Program-made: the position numbers and the translations under genes
Shown: positions 43,167-52,520 of the stretch, one piece after another
Position numbering within the stretch: position 1 is the stretch's first letter
Layout: each line of letters opens with the position of its first letter
DNA from: Streptomyces sp. NBC_01341
GTDB taxonomy: Bacteria > Actinomycetota > Actinomycetes > Streptomycetales > Streptomycetaceae
Reading direction: 5' to 3'
DNA length: 64,000 bases
Assembly (NCBI RefSeq): GCF_035946055.1
Contig: NZ_CP108364.1
Location: 4,030,001-4,094,000 of the forward strand
Notes under the pieces: generated by a model
The model's database searches: none
Told to the model about the DNA's origin: nothing
The model's input: the letters and a program-made list of their open reading frames with translations, nothing else

Positions 43167-44051
43167 ATGACCGGGCACGCGAGTACGACGCCGGACGCGG
43201 GCACACTGCCCGGCCCGCTCGTCGGGGTGGAATGGCTCGCCGAACGTCTGACCCTGCCCGGGACCGTGGTCCTCGACGCGTCCGTGGGCGCGCACCGTGC
43301 CACCGGGCGGCGTGTTCCGGGGGCCCGGCGCTTCGACATCGACGGCGCCATGTCCGATCACTCCGTGCCGTTGCCGCACACGATGCCCGGGGCGGCGGAG
43401 TTCACCGCCGCGATGAGGGCCCTGGGCGTGGATGACGCGGACACCGTGGTCGTCTACGACACCGCGGGGATCTACTCCGGCGCACGCGCCTGGTGGATGC
43501 TCCGCGCCATGGGCTTCGACCGGGTCGCGGTGCTCGACGGCGGCCTGCCCGCCTGGGAGGCCGCCGGGCTCCCGGTGGAAGCCCGGGAGCCCGGGACCGC
43601 GGAACGGACCGGTGACTTCACCGCCCGCCCGCGCCCCGGAATGCTCGTCGGCGCCGACGAGGTCGCAGAGGCCCTGGGCGACGCCCGCTCGGTGGTGCTC
43701 GACGCGAGGTCCCGTGAGCGGTACGCCGGTTCGGCCCCGGAGCCCCGGCCGGGTCTGCGCGGCGGTCATATGCCGGGCTCGGTGAACCTGCCTTTCGGTG
43801 AGCTCCAGCGTGACGGCCTGATGCTGCCCGCCGATGAGCTCCGCACGGCGTTCACAGCGTCGGCCGGGAACCGGGAACGGCTCGTCGTCAGCTGTGGATC
43901 GGGTGTCACCGCGTGTGTCCTGGCGCTCGGAGCCGAACTGGCCGGTTACCGCGACGTGTCCGTGTACGACGGCTCGTGGGGCGAGTGGGGCCTGCCGTCG
44001 GACCGCCCGGTCGTGACGGGCCGGGCGCCCGTCGGCCGCGGCGGGGCCTGA
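43167..44051 (+). CDS. Sulfurtransferase, 3-mercaptopyruvate type (rhodanese family)
   Basis: A two-domain rhodanese of 294 residues. The C-terminal domain carries the active-site Cys243 in the loop CGSGVTAC, the signature of 3-mercaptopyruvate sulfurtransferases rather than CRKGVT of thiosulfate enzymes. Supporting motifs are VVVYDTAGIYSGARAWWML in the N-terminal domain and GGHMPGSVNLPFGEL before the second. It transfers sulfane sulfur to thiols or cyanide in the cytosol. ATG at 43167 follows GAGAGGGAG. It begins just after the tRNA-Thr terminator and appears monocistronic. Confidence 0.9.
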   Translation: MTGHASTTPDAGTLPGPLVGVEWLAERLTLPGTVVLDASVGAHRATGRRVPGARRFDIDGAMSDHSVPLPHTMPGAAEFTAAMRALGVDDADTVVVYDTAGIYSGARAWWMLRAMGFDRVAVLDGGLPAWEAAGLPVEAREPGTAERTGDFTARPRPGMLVGADEVAEALGDARSVVLDARSRERYAGSAPEPRPGLRGGHMPGSVNLPFGELQRDGLMLPADELRTAFTASAGNRERLVVSCGSGVTACVLALGAELAGYRDVSVYDGSWGEWGLPSDRPVVTGRAPVGRGGA

Positions 44052-44102
44052 CCCCATCGGAGTGGATCGTCGCTGATCCGGCCGGGCGCGCGCGGGCCGG
44101 CG

Positions 44103-44167
44103 GCCCTCTGATCCGGCCGCACGGTCCGCCCGTGCGAGTAGCCCTCTGATCCAGCCGCGCGGTCCGC
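44103..44167. repeat. Two-copy 27-bp imperfect direct repeat
   Basis: GCCCTCTGATCC(G/A)GCCGC begins two 27-base copies at 44103-44129 and 44141-44167 that differ at two positions, with a period of 38 bases. They lie in the gap between the convergent sulfurtransferase and DUF2804 genes. Function is unknown. Confidence 0.6.
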
Positions 44168-44299
44168 GCATGCCCGCCCGCGCTCCTGATGGCCGCTCAC
44201 TCGCGGGTGCCCGCCGTGCACGTCGGCGGCGCGTCCCGAGCCCAGGAGTGGGCCTGTATGCATGCGGGAAACCTACCCGCGCCGCCCCGCGCGGGGGAG

Positions 44300-45355
44300 T
44301 CACCAGCGCATGTGGACATCCTCGGCCCAGCCCAGGAGCTCCCGCACCGCGATGTCCTCGCCGTCGTCGGTGCGGATCCTGCCGGTGTAGTGGCCGAAGC
44401 GCTGGTCGGTGCGGTTGGCGATCAGGCCGACGTCCGTGTGCACGGAGCGGTTGTGGAACGGGACGAACGTCAGGTCCACCTGGCCGGACGAGGGCGAACG
44501 GATTGTCCAGGGGGCCAGTGGGTCGGAGATCGACCACCGCCAGTCGAGCTCCTCGCCGATCTTGGTCAGCCGGCCGTCGACGCAGAGGGCGTTCTCGGTG
44601 GAGCCGGTGCCTTGCGTCCAACGTCCGCCGAACTGGAGGCCGATCGTGTGCCCGTCGGCCCGTCCGGACGCGGCGCCCCAGTTCCAGTCGACCGTGCGCG
44701 GCCAGCGCCCGCGGCCGTGGTCCAGGACGGCCCAGGTGTCGTCGTGCGGCCCGCCGAAGACGAGCAGGTCCCTGCCGACGCGTACCCGCCCGGCGGCGGG
44801 GAGAGCCGTGTGTTTGGAGGTGTACTGGAAGCGCTGGCCGCTCCACGGGACGACGACCGAGAGAGACTCGTGCCCCGCCGGCCGCGAGACCAGGATGTCG
44901 ACCTCCAGGGGCAGGCGCTCCGGCGTCAGGCAGCGGGCCCGCAGGCGGGTTCCGGCGTTCTCGTCGCGGATCTCGACTCGCACCTTGCCGCCGGACGGCC
45001 GCGCGGGCCCGACCACCACGTCCTGGGAGCCGGGGGATCCGGCGATGGTGTCGGGCAGGCTGACGCCCCGCCCGGCGGGGACGATCGCGGAGCATTCGAA
45101 CTCCCTTCCCCCGGGTTCGAACTCCAGGACGTAGACGCTGTTCAGCGCCAGGAAGTCGAGATCGCTGACGGTCAGGGCGACCAGGTGCGTGGGTGTCGTC
45201 ACGCACCAGTGCTCCCACCGCTTCGTCCTGCCCCAGCCACGCAGATTGGCCCGGTGCAGGGGTTTCCTGGACCAGCCGACCGCCGCCGGATTCAGGCTGC
45301 CGTCGGGCAGGCACAGGTCGACGGGCTCGGTGATCTCGTGCTCGTGCGTCGCCAT
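44300..45355 (-). CDS. DUF2804 domain-containing protein
   Basis: A 351-residue protein recognisable as DUF2804 from its WCVTTPTHLVALTVSDLDFLALNSVYV region and the C-terminal WNWGAASGRADGHTIGLQFGGRWTQGTGSTENALCVDGRL. No signal peptide or membrane segment is seen. The family is thought to share a beta-sandwich fold with lipocalin/tocopherol-cyclase-like hydroxysteroid proteins, but no function is established to my knowledge. ATG at 45355 is the first start and precedes a conserved EITEPVDLCLPDG opening. It is convergent with the sulfurtransferase gene. Confidence 0.85.
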   Translation of the reverse strand: MATHEHEITEPVDLCLPDGSLNPAAVGWSRKPLHRANLRGWGRTKRWEHWCVTTPTHLVALTVSDLDFLALNSVYVLEFEPGGREFECSAIVPAGRGVSLPDTIAGSPGSQDVVVGPARPSGGKVRVEIRDENAGTRLRARCLTPERLPLEVDILVSRPAGHESLSVVVPWSGQRFQYTSKHTALPAAGRVRVGRDLLVFGGPHDDTWAVLDHGRGRWPRTVDWNWGAASGRADGHTIGLQFGGRWTQGTGSTENALCVDGRLTKIGEELDWRWSISDPLAPWTIRSPSSGQVDLTFVPFHNRSVHTDVGLIANRTDQRFGHYTGRIRTDDGEDIAVRELLGWAEDVHMRW

Positions 45356-45536
45356 GGCCGGAGCCTATAGCGGCGTGCGGGCCCGTTCCGGTACGGACGA
45401 GGGCGTGCCGAGGGCGGTCGCCGGTGCGCCGCGCGCTGCGCGCAGCAGGGGGACGGGGAGGAGGTCTGCCCGGCCGTGGCTGCGGGTGCGGCTGCGACAG
45501 GAGCAGCCGTGCGGAGAGGGCCACTCGGCGACAGGG

Positions 45537-47243
45537 CTACTTGGCGTCCGAGTAGCGTCCGACGACCACCGTGGTGAACGGGAACCTGACCGGTGTCTCT
45601 CCGAACGCCACCCGCCCGGCCAGCTCCCCGGCCTCACGGATCGCCTCCACCACCGCGGGGGCCTCCTCCTCCGGGCAGTGCACGATCACCTCGTCGTGCT
45701 GGAAGAACACCAGCTCGGCGCGCATCCCCTCCGCGGCCAGCGCCCGCCGCAGGGCGGCCAGCAGCAGAAGGGCCCAGTCCGCCGCGCTTCCCTGGACCAC
45801 GAAGTTGCGGGTGAAGCGCCCCCGGGCCCGGGCGTTCGACGAGGCGTAGCCCGGGGTGACGCCGTACCCGTCGGTGCTCCCCCCGGCGGGTGACTCCTCG
45901 CTCTCCTGCGGGATGCCGGCCTCCCCGTCTTCGTCCGCCCCGGCGGCGGGCGGACTGGTACGGCCGAGCCAGGTGCGGACGAGCCGCCCCTCCTCGCCGG
46001 CCTTCGCCGCGTCGTCGACGTACGCCACGGCGTGTGGGAACCGTCGCCGCAGCGCCGCCAGGTTCTTCAGGCCGTCCCCCGAGGTCTGTCCGTACACGGC
46101 GCCGAGCAGCGCGATCTTGGCGTGGTCGCGGTCGCCGTGGAACGCCCGGTCGGACAGGGTCCTGTAGAGGTCGGCGTCGTGACCCGCCACCTCCATGAGC
46201 CCCCGGTCGCGGGAGATCGCCGCCAGCACGCGCGGCTCCATCTGGTCGGCGTCCGCCACGACCAGCCGCCAGCCCTCGTCGGCGACGACGGCCTGGCGTA
46301 TCACCTTGGGGATCTGCAGGGCACCGCCGCCGTTGGTGGTCCAGCGGCCGCTGACCGTGCCCCCGGGCTGGTACTCGGGCCGGAAGCGCCCCTCGCGCAC
46401 CCAGTCCTGGAGCCAGCTCCAGCCGTGGGCCGTCCAGACGCGGTACAGCTTCTTGTAGCGGATCAGCGGTTCCACCGCGGGATGGTCGATTCCCTCCAGC
46501 TCCCAGCGCCGGGTCGACCGCACCTTGATCCCCGCTCGGGCGAAGGCCTTCACCACGTCCGCCGGGAGGTCGGGGCGCACCCGTCTGCCGAACGCCGCCG
46601 AGACCTCGTCCGCGGCCTCCGCCAGCCTGCGAGGCTCGCCCCCGCCCGCATAGCGCTCGCCGAGCAGGTCGTTCAGCACCTCGCGGTGCACGTCGGCCCG
46701 CCAGGGGAGGCCGGACCGGTTCATCTCGGCGGCGACCAGCATGCCCGCCGACTCGGCAGCCGTGAGCAGCCGCATCCTGTCCGGGTGTTCGGCCGCTGCG
46801 TGGCGGCGCAGTTGCTCGGCGTAGACCTCGAGCAGTGCTTCGAACGGCAGATCGACGCCGGAGCGAGGCTCGAAGAGGGAGGACTGCGAACCGGGCTCGG
46901 CCGAGCGGGGCGGCGGATCGGGCGGCACCGGGGCGTTGCGCAGCCGGGCCCAGGCCGCCGGGGCGGAGCGGGGCTCGCCGAGTCTTCCCTCGTGGCCGAG
47001 CAGCAGCAGCTCGGCGCACTCGATGTCGTAGCACCGCTCCACCCGGACACCGGCGGCGAGCAGCCGGGGGTAGACCGCCGCGGTCGAGCGCCAGACCCAG
47101 CGGGTCACCTGGGGGCGGGAGCGGACCGACTCCACGAGGTCGGGCTCGGCCAGGACGGGCCCCGCGGGCAGGCCGTCGCGCGCCAGCGGCGCGACGAGGG
47201 CGCCGCCCCCCTCCGCGATGGCCAGAGCCCAACGTTCGGTCAT
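45537..47243 (-). CDS. Family-A DNA polymerase with degenerate 3'-5' exonuclease domain
   Basis: A 568-residue PolA-related polymerase that lacks the 5' nuclease domain. Polymerase motif A is DADQMEPR (331-338), motif B is in RDHAKIALLGAVYG (372-385), and motif C is QHDEV (515-519), so polymerase residues are intact. The N-terminal 150 residues correspond to the exonuclease domain but show no DxE metal-binding motif, only the remnant CYDIECAELLLLGH. A low-complexity insert (about 432-468) lies between motifs B and C. The usual annotation is bifunctional 3'-5' exonuclease/DNA polymerase; exonuclease activity looks doubtful. It is probably an accessory or repair polymerase. The start is ATG at 47243 (MTERWALAIAEGG). 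Confidence 0.88.
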   Translation of the reverse strand: MTERWALAIAEGGGALVAPLARDGLPAGPVLAEPDLVESVRSRPQVTRWVWRSTAAVYPRLLAAGVRVERCYDIECAELLLLGHEGRLGEPRSAPAAWARLRNAPVPPDPPPRSAEPGSQSSLFEPRSGVDLPFEALLEVYAEQLRRHAAAEHPDRMRLLTAAESAGMLVAAEMNRSGLPWRADVHREVLNDLLGERYAGGGEPRRLAEAADEVSAAFGRRVRPDLPADVVKAFARAGIKVRSTRRWELEGIDHPAVEPLIRYKKLYRVWTAHGWSWLQDWVREGRFRPEYQPGGTVSGRWTTNGGGALQIPKVIRQAVVADEGWRLVVADADQMEPRVLAAISRDRGLMEVAGHDADLYRTLSDRAFHGDRDHAKIALLGAVYGQTSGDGLKNLAALRRRFPHAVAYVDDAAKAGEEGRLVRTWLGRTSPPAAGADEDGEAGIPQESEESPAGGSTDGYGVTPGYASSNARARGRFTRNFVVQGSAADWALLLLAALRRALAAEGMRAELVFFQHDEVIVHCPEEEAPAVVEAIREAGELAGRVAFGETPVRFPFTTVVVGRYSDAK

Positions 47244-47477
47244 GGGCCGAGTCTTGCACCCGCCACTGACAGTGCACCCGGGCCCGCCGGGCGCCCCGGG
47301 GCCGATCCCGTGCCCGGAACCGCTCCCTCCCCTCGGGTCCCCGCACACCGCCACGCACCCGCCACCGGCCACGTGAGCGCCCCCGGCTCGGCGGGCGGGC
47401 GCGCCGGACTGCGGCGACGATCGGAGGGAGGTGCGCGCCGCGCGCACCGGGAGCGGCGAGGACGCGGAGGAACCGGT

Positions 47478-48407
47478 ATGGAAGCGATCGTGTACGAGGA
47501 GTTCGGCGGCCCCGAGGTGCTGCGCCGGGCCCGCATCGACGACGTCCACGCCGGCCCCGGGCAGATCCGGGTGGCGGTCCGGGCCGCCGGGGTCAATCCG
47601 GTCGACTACAAGATCCGCAACGGCTGGATGGAGGCGGCGTTCCCGACCCCGCTGCCCGCCGTGCCGGGCAGCGAGTTCTCCGGGGTCGTCGACGAGACCG
47701 GGGAGGGCGTGACGGAGTTCGCGGTCGGGGACGCGGTCCTCGGCCGGAGCGCGACCGGGGCGTACGCCGACTACGTGCTGGCCGACGTGGGCGCCGTCGC
47801 CCGCAAGCCCGAGATACTGGGCTGGCCCGAGGCCGCCGCGCTGCCGGTCGCGACGGGGACCGCCGCCCGGGTGCTGGACGAGCTCGCGCTGTCCGAGGGC
47901 GAGACGCTGCTGCTGCACGGGGCGTCCGGAGCGGTGGGTTCCGCCGCTGTGCAGCTGGCCGTCGCGCGGGGGGCCACGGTCGTCGGGACCGCGTCACCGG
48001 CCAACCACGACTACCTGCGGGTGCTCGGCGCCGTTCCGGTGGCGTACGGGGACGGGCTGGTGGAGCGGGTGCGGGAGGTCGCGCCCCAGGGTGTGGACGC
48101 GGTGTTCGACGTCGCCGGCAAGGGCGTGCTCGCCGACTCGGTGGAACTGCGCGGCGGCACCGCCGACAGGATCGTGACCATCGCGGACGCGGACGCGGCG
48201 CACCACGGGGTCGCGTTCTCCGCGGGCGGCGGGGAGGACCCGGGCGAGAGCAGGCGGCTCGGCGAGTACGCGCAGGCGGCGGCGGTCGGCGGCCTGCGGA
48301 TCCCCGTCGAGCGGACCTTCGCGCTCCGCGAGGCGGCGAGGGCGCAGGAGCTGAGCGAGGCCGGGCACGTGCGCGGCAAGCTGGTGCTGCTCCCCGGGGA
48401 GCACTGA
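47478..48407 (+). CDS. NADP-dependent quinone-oxidoreductase-type MDR enzyme
   Basis: A zinc-independent medium-chain dehydrogenase/reductase of 309 residues. The N-terminal GroES-like domain begins MEAIVYEEFGGPEVLR and contains GVNPVDYKIRNG. The nucleotide-binding fold has LLLHGASGAVGSAAVQLA. No structural-zinc cysteines are present, as in quinone reductases. It probably reduces quinones or enals with NADPH in the cytosol. ATG at 47478 has GCGGAGGAA upstream. The gene starts about 230 bases from the divergent polymerase gene and is followed at 28 bases by the DUF2786 gene. Confidence 0.88.
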   Translation: MEAIVYEEFGGPEVLRRARIDDVHAGPGQIRVAVRAAGVNPVDYKIRNGWMEAAFPTPLPAVPGSEFSGVVDETGEGVTEFAVGDAVLGRSATGAYADYVLADVGAVARKPEILGWPEAAALPVATGTAARVLDELALSEGETLLLHGASGAVGSAAVQLAVARGATVVGTASPANHDYLRVLGAVPVAYGDGLVERVREVAPQGVDAVFDVAGKGVLADSVELRGGTADRIVTIADADAAHHGVAFSAGGGEDPGESRRLGEYAQAAAVGGLRIPVERTFALREAARAQELSEAGHVRGKLVLLPGEH

Positions 48408-48435
48408 GCGGCGGTCCGCCGCCTACGCTTGCCGT

Positions 48436-49611
48436 ATGGAATCGGTGATCGACCGGGCGTGCGCCGCGGCCCTGTACTCGGACGGCGACGCGGGGCTGGA
48501 CGCCGGCGCCTCCCTCCTCGCCGCCGACCCGTCCGCCGACGAAGAGCTGCACCGCCGGGGCGAGGAGTTCGTCCGCCGCGCGTGGGCGCGGGGCTGGGAG
48601 CCCGCCGACGTCGTACGGACCGTCCGGCGCGAGCTGGACGAGGACGGGGCGGCGCTGGCCGCCGTGCTGATCAGGGCGGAGACGGCCGCCTACGGGCAAC
48701 TGCCTCCGCGCTGGGCCGACCAGGTCGCCGCGCTGCCCGCCCCCGCGCCACGCAACCGGCCCGACCGCTTCACCTACGCCGCGGGAATCCTCGAGCTCTG
48801 CCGGCTGCTGCTGCGGCTGCCCGTCATCGAGCCGACCGGCCCGCCGCCCGGGACCGTCGCCGACGCCTCGCACCGGCCGCCCGCCCACGGCGAGCCCCGC
48901 ATGCTGACCAGGATCCGGGCGCTGCTCGCCAAGGCGGAGGCGACCGGTTTCCCCGAGGAGGCCGAGGCGCTCACCACCAAGGCCCAGGAGCTGATGGCCC
49001 GGCACAGCATCGACGAGGCGCTCCTCGCCGCCCGTACGCACGCCGTCGGGGCGCCGGGCGCCCGCCGGATCGGGGTCGACGCGCCGTACGAGAGTGCCAA
49101 GGCGGTCCTGCTCGACTCCGTCGCGTCGGCGAACCGCTGCCGTGCCGTGTGGAACAGCGACCTCGGGTTCACCACCGTCGTGGGCTTCGAGCCGGACCTC
49201 GACGCCGTGGAGCTGCTCTTCACCTCGCTGCTCGTCCAGGGCACCGCCGCGATGACGAAGGCGGAGGCCGGGCAGCGGGCGGCGGGGCGCAAGCGGACCA
49301 AGACGTTCCGGCAATCCTTCCTGCTGGCGTACGCCCAGCGCCTGGGCAGCCGGCTCGCGGCCGACACCGCCCGTGTCACCGCCGCGGCCGGTTCCGAGTC
49401 CGGCTCCGAGGGCGGCGACGACGGACGTGGCTCGCTGCTGCCGGTCCTGGCGGCCAGGGACGTCGCCGTCACCGACACCGCCGAGCGGATGTTCCCGCGG
49501 ACCACCACGACCCGGCTGCGCGGGGCGACGGACGCCGAGGGATGGGACCACGGCACTGCCGCCGCCGACCGGGCCAGGATGGGCGGGAAAGAGCCCGAAA
49601 TCCGACGCTAG
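48436..49611 (+). CDS. DUF2786 domain-containing protein
   Basis: A 391-residue cytosolic protein. The DUF2786 motif is MLTRIRALLAKAEATGFPEEAEALTTKAQELMARHSID (about residues 156-193). The rest is helical and Arg/Ala-rich, and residues about 200-330 resemble the DUF7168-like companion region found in many members. Function is unknown; no catalytic motif is evident. It lies 28 bases after the MDR gene, so the two may be co-transcribed. An alternative frame over the same bases is equally long but Arg/Gly-rich and is rejected. Confidence 0.82.
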   Translation: MESVIDRACAAALYSDGDAGLDAGASLLAADPSADEELHRRGEEFVRRAWARGWEPADVVRTVRRELDEDGAALAAVLIRAETAAYGQLPPRWADQVAALPAPAPRNRPDRFTYAAGILELCRLLLRLPVIEPTGPPPGTVADASHRPPAHGEPRMLTRIRALLAKAEATGFPEEAEALTTKAQELMARHSIDEALLAARTHAVGAPGARRIGVDAPYESAKAVLLDSVASANRCRAVWNSDLGFTTVVGFEPDLDAVELLFTSLLVQGTAAMTKAEAGQRAAGRKRTKTFRQSFLLAYAQRLGSRLAADTARVTAAAGSESGSEGGDDGRGSLLPVLAARDVAVTDTAERMFPRTTTTRLRGATDAEGWDHGTAAADRARMGGKEPEIRR

Positions 49612-49666
49612 AAACCGTCATGCGGCCTAAGTCGGCCTGGTGGTGGAATCCGGCTACGCTCGCCCC

Positions 49667-51742
49667 ATGAGCTGGCTCCGGGCGCTGAGGGAGACCGCCC
49701 GCTCGGGGCTGACGATCGAGCGGCGGAGTCTCGAACCGCTCATCGCTCTGCGCGGAGCCGCGGGGCTTGCCCTCGTCGTGGGGCTGAGCCTGGCGTTCTT
49801 CGGCCCGGTGATCGCCGCCGGATCGGCGTTCGGAGCGTTCCAGGCGGCGATCGCGACCTTCCAGCGCAGCTGGCGCCCGCGGCCCGTACTGGCCCTCGTC
49901 TCCGGGCTCAGCCTGGCCGTGTCGACGTTCATCGGCTATCTGACCGTCAACCGCACCATGCTGTTCCTGGCGCTGCTGGTGGTCTGGACGTTCGTCGCCG
50001 GCCTGACCTGGGCGGTGGGCTCCACCGCCGGCATCATCGCGGGCTCCAACGTCGCGATCATGCTGGTCACCATCACCCTGCCCACCTCCGTCCTCGACGC
50101 CGCGGAGCACGCCGGGATGATGGCACTCGGCGGACTGGTCCAGGCCGCCCTCATCGTGCTGTTCCCCGTACGCAGATGGGGCGCCCAGCGCGACGCGCTC
50201 GCCGACGCCCTGGCGGCCGAGGCCGACTACGCCCGCAGGCTGCGGGACGACCCGGTGGCCCCCTTCGACCCCGTACCGCTGATGACGGCCCGCAGTGCGG
50301 CCGCAGTCACCCCGCGCCAGGCGCGGCGGCGCCCCGCCGACCTGCACGGGGCGCGCGGGGTCGCCGAACGGCTGCGGCCCGTCCTGGCCTCGCTCGCGGA
50401 TCCGGCGCTGGGTGTTCCCGCCGAGGGCCCGGAACGCTACTGGGCGCGGGAGATCCTGGGCGCCGCCGGATCGCTGCTCGACTCCGCGGCCGACGCGGTA
50501 CGCCACGGCGATCCGGTTCAGCTCGACGAGGAGGCGCTCTCCGTACTGAAGTCCCCCGACACCGAGGTGATCCTCGTGGGGCCGCCGCGCCGGGCGGCCG
50601 AACGGCTCGTCTCGCTGCTCGCCGACGTCATCGAGATCGCCGAGGGCACCGGCACGGACGACAGGACACCGGGGGAGCCCCTCGTCCCGCACCGCCGCCG
50701 CCCCACCCTGCTGCGGCTGGTCCCCGTCGTGTACCGGGCCATGCGCCGCGAGATGCGTCTCGGGTCGACGATCCTGCGGCACGCGGTCCGGGTCTCCGCG
50801 GTGGCCGCCGCCGGCTATCTCATCGGCCTGGTGCTGCCGTTCGGCCACGGATACTGGGCGCCGATGACCGCCGTCATGGTGATGCGCCCGGAGTTCACGC
50901 AGACGTACTCCCGCTCCGTGGCCCGTTTCGGCGGCACCGTGGTCGGGGTCGGCTGCGCGACCGGAATCGTGCAGCTGGCACACCCGACCGCGTGGCCCTC
51001 CGCGGCGCTCGCCGTGATCAGCGCCGGTCTGATGTACCTGCTCATGCGCACCGGTTACGCCGTGAGCCAGGTCTGCGTCTCCGCGTATGTCGTCTTCCTG
51101 CTCGGCATGGCGGGCGACGACTGGGCCCAGACCGTCCCGGAGCGCGTCCTGCTGACGTTCGTCGGCGGGCTGCTCGCGATGGTGGCGTACGCCCTCTACC
51201 CGGCCTGGGAGACACCGAGGCTGCGGGACCGGCTGGCCGGCTGGCTGGTCACGGACGGGCGGTACGCCGCCACGGTCCTCGACCGGTACGCCGATCCCGC
51301 CTCCCGGAGCCTGGACGACGTGCGCGCGGCCCTGCTCACCACCCGGGAGGCCCGCGTGGCGTGGCAGGAGGCACTGGAGACGGCCCGCCACGAGCCCGTG
51401 CGGCACCGGGGCATCTCCCGTACCGCCGCGTCGGACGCCGAGGACGCCCTCGCCCAGTTCGGCCGCGTCGCGATGCTCATGGAGGCCCATCTGCCCGCGG
51501 TCTCCGCGAACCCCGTGCCCGAGGCCGCCGGGCTGGCCGTGGCGCTGCGGCGGGCCACGGAGCAGGCGGCCAAGGCGGTGCGGGAGCGCCGCGTCCCCGA
51601 CTGGGAACCGGTCCGCGCCGAGCTGAGGCGCCGGGACGCCGAGGGGCCCGTGCCGGACACCTTCGTACGCGACGGGGCGCTGCTGCTGCTGGACGCTCTG
51701 GAGGACTTCTCGCAGGCGCTGGAGGGCACCAGGAGGCCGTAG
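49667..51742 (+). CDS. FUSC-family membrane protein, aromatic-acid-exporter-like
   Basis: A 691-residue integral membrane protein with two bundles of about five to six hydrophobic segments: residues about 25-180 (AGLALVVGLSLAFFGPVIAAG on) and about 375-520 (VAAAGYLIGLVLPFGHGYWAPMTAVMVMRPEFTQTYSRSV). Long soluble helical regions follow each bundle. GHGYWAPMTAVMVMRP is the FUSC signature. Relatives include the E. coli AaeB exporter and YccS/YhfK-like proteins, so small-molecule efflux is likely. ATG at 49667 (MSWLRALRETARS) is preferred over a start nine codons upstream. Confidence 0.88.
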   Translation: MSWLRALRETARSGLTIERRSLEPLIALRGAAGLALVVGLSLAFFGPVIAAGSAFGAFQAAIATFQRSWRPRPVLALVSGLSLAVSTFIGYLTVNRTMLFLALLVVWTFVAGLTWAVGSTAGIIAGSNVAIMLVTITLPTSVLDAAEHAGMMALGGLVQAALIVLFPVRRWGAQRDALADALAAEADYARRLRDDPVAPFDPVPLMTARSAAAVTPRQARRRPADLHGARGVAERLRPVLASLADPALGVPAEGPERYWAREILGAAGSLLDSAADAVRHGDPVQLDEEALSVLKSPDTEVILVGPPRRAAERLVSLLADVIEIAEGTGTDDRTPGEPLVPHRRRPTLLRLVPVVYRAMRREMRLGSTILRHAVRVSAVAAAGYLIGLVLPFGHGYWAPMTAVMVMRPEFTQTYSRSVARFGGTVVGVGCATGIVQLAHPTAWPSAALAVISAGLMYLLMRTGYAVSQVCVSAYVVFLLGMAGDDWAQTVPERVLLTFVGGLLAMVAYALYPAWETPRLRDRLAGWLVTDGRYAATVLDRYADPASRSLDDVRAALLTTREARVAWQEALETARHEPVRHRGISRTAASDAEDALAQFGRVAMLMEAHLPAVSANPVPEAAGLAVALRRATEQAAKAVRERRVPDWEPVRAELRRRDAEGPVPDTFVRDGALLLLDALEDFSQALEGTRRP

Positions 51743-52148
51743 GCGCCGCGAACGCCCGGGCACCGGACCCGTCGCACCTGTCCTTCGTGCCGTCGCTGCC
51801 GCAACCGCCGAGTCCGGGCGGGGCGGTGTGAGGGGCGGCGATCAGTGCGCCGGACTGCGGAGTCCTGGACGACGGTACTTCCCGCTCGCTGATTCACAGC
51901 CCGAAAGCGGGTGCCGGGCACACGGCGAAGAACAGAACAACTTCGTTAAGTGGGAGCCAAATTGGCGCGCCGTTCGTCTCTCTCCCATAGGGGCGGATGA
52001 AGAGGGATCCGGGGGAGTGGATCAGAGGGAAAGACTGTGATCGTGCGCGCACCCGCCGTGCACGTGCATCTGCTCATGCATTGGCATATGAACACAGCTA
52101 TGATCCGAGCTAGTTGACACTTGCACCTTGCAACTCGGGGAGCGTCCT
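51743..52148. other. Promoter-bearing intergenic region upstream of the DUF397 gene
   Basis: About 400 bases without a gene. The downstream end is unusually AT-rich for this genome. It holds a TATGAT hexamer (52099-52104) that could be a -10 box, the 17-bp motif at 52057-52073 upstream of it, and a TTGACA/CAACT dyad (AGTTG 52112-52116, CAACT 52130-52134) just before the DUF397 start. The upstream half shows nothing recognisable. Confidence 0.5.
52057..52073 (-). promoter_or_regulatory. Operator-like motif, copy 1 (DUF397 promoter)
   Basis: Read on the minus strand the sequence is GCAGATGCACGTGCACG, identical over 17 bases to copy 2 at 53217-53233. It contains the perfect palindrome TGCACGTGCA. 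It is preceded at 12-base spacing by a related AATGCAT half. It lies 26-42 bases upstream of the TATGAT hexamer, a position suited to control of the DUF397 gene. Confidence 0.6.
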
Positions 52149-52391
52149 GTGCACCACGTGTACAACGGCATGGCGGCCACAGAGCTCCGCGGAGTCGTCT
52201 GGCAGAAGAGCAGACACAGCAACTCCCAGGGCTCCTGCGTGGAGTTCGCGAAACTGCCCGGTGGAAATGTGGCGATGCGGAACTCGCGCCACCCCGACGG
52301 GCCCGCGCTCGTCTACACGCCGGCCGAGATAGAGGCGCTGCTGCTGGGCGTCAAGGACGGGGAGTTCGACCACCTCGCGACGGGTGCCTGA
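52149..52391 (+). CDS. DUF397 protein of the WhiJ-type cluster
   Basis: An 80-residue protein with the DUF397 core WQKSRHSNSQGSCVEFAKL...VAMRNSRHPDGPALVYTPAEIEALLLGVKDGEF. In Streptomyces these small proteins accompany DUF5753 HTH regulators (as in the whiJ and abaA loci) and are thought to modulate their DNA binding. GTG at 52149 has GGGGAG nine bases upstream; a start seven codons earlier is possible. The gene lies on the same strand as the HTH regulator about 1 kb away, with the ATPase gene in opposite orientation between them. Confidence 0.9.
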   Translation: MHHVYNGMAATELRGVVWQKSRHSNSQGSCVEFAKLPGGNVAMRNSRHPDGPALVYTPAEIEALLLGVKDGEFDHLATGA

Positions 52392-52520
52392 CGGCACACC
52401 GGCGCGGCACCGCCGCCCGCCCGGGAACGGCGCGCAGGAGAGAGCGCTGGGCGTGGACGGTGGAGCCGGTGAGGCGCGCTGTCGCGCGCGCCGCCCGTAC
52501 TGCGGCGGCCGGGCCCGTGA

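Noticed and set aside
43089..45524. 811-codon minus-strand frame spanning the sulfurtransferase and DUF2804 region
   Set aside because: It is antisense to the sulfurtransferase and out of frame with DUF2804, both of which have clear family motifs.
48429..49670. 413-codon frame shifted relative to the DUF2786 gene
   Set aside because: It is slightly longer than the real gene but Arg/Gly-rich with no domain; the overlapping frame carries DUF2786.
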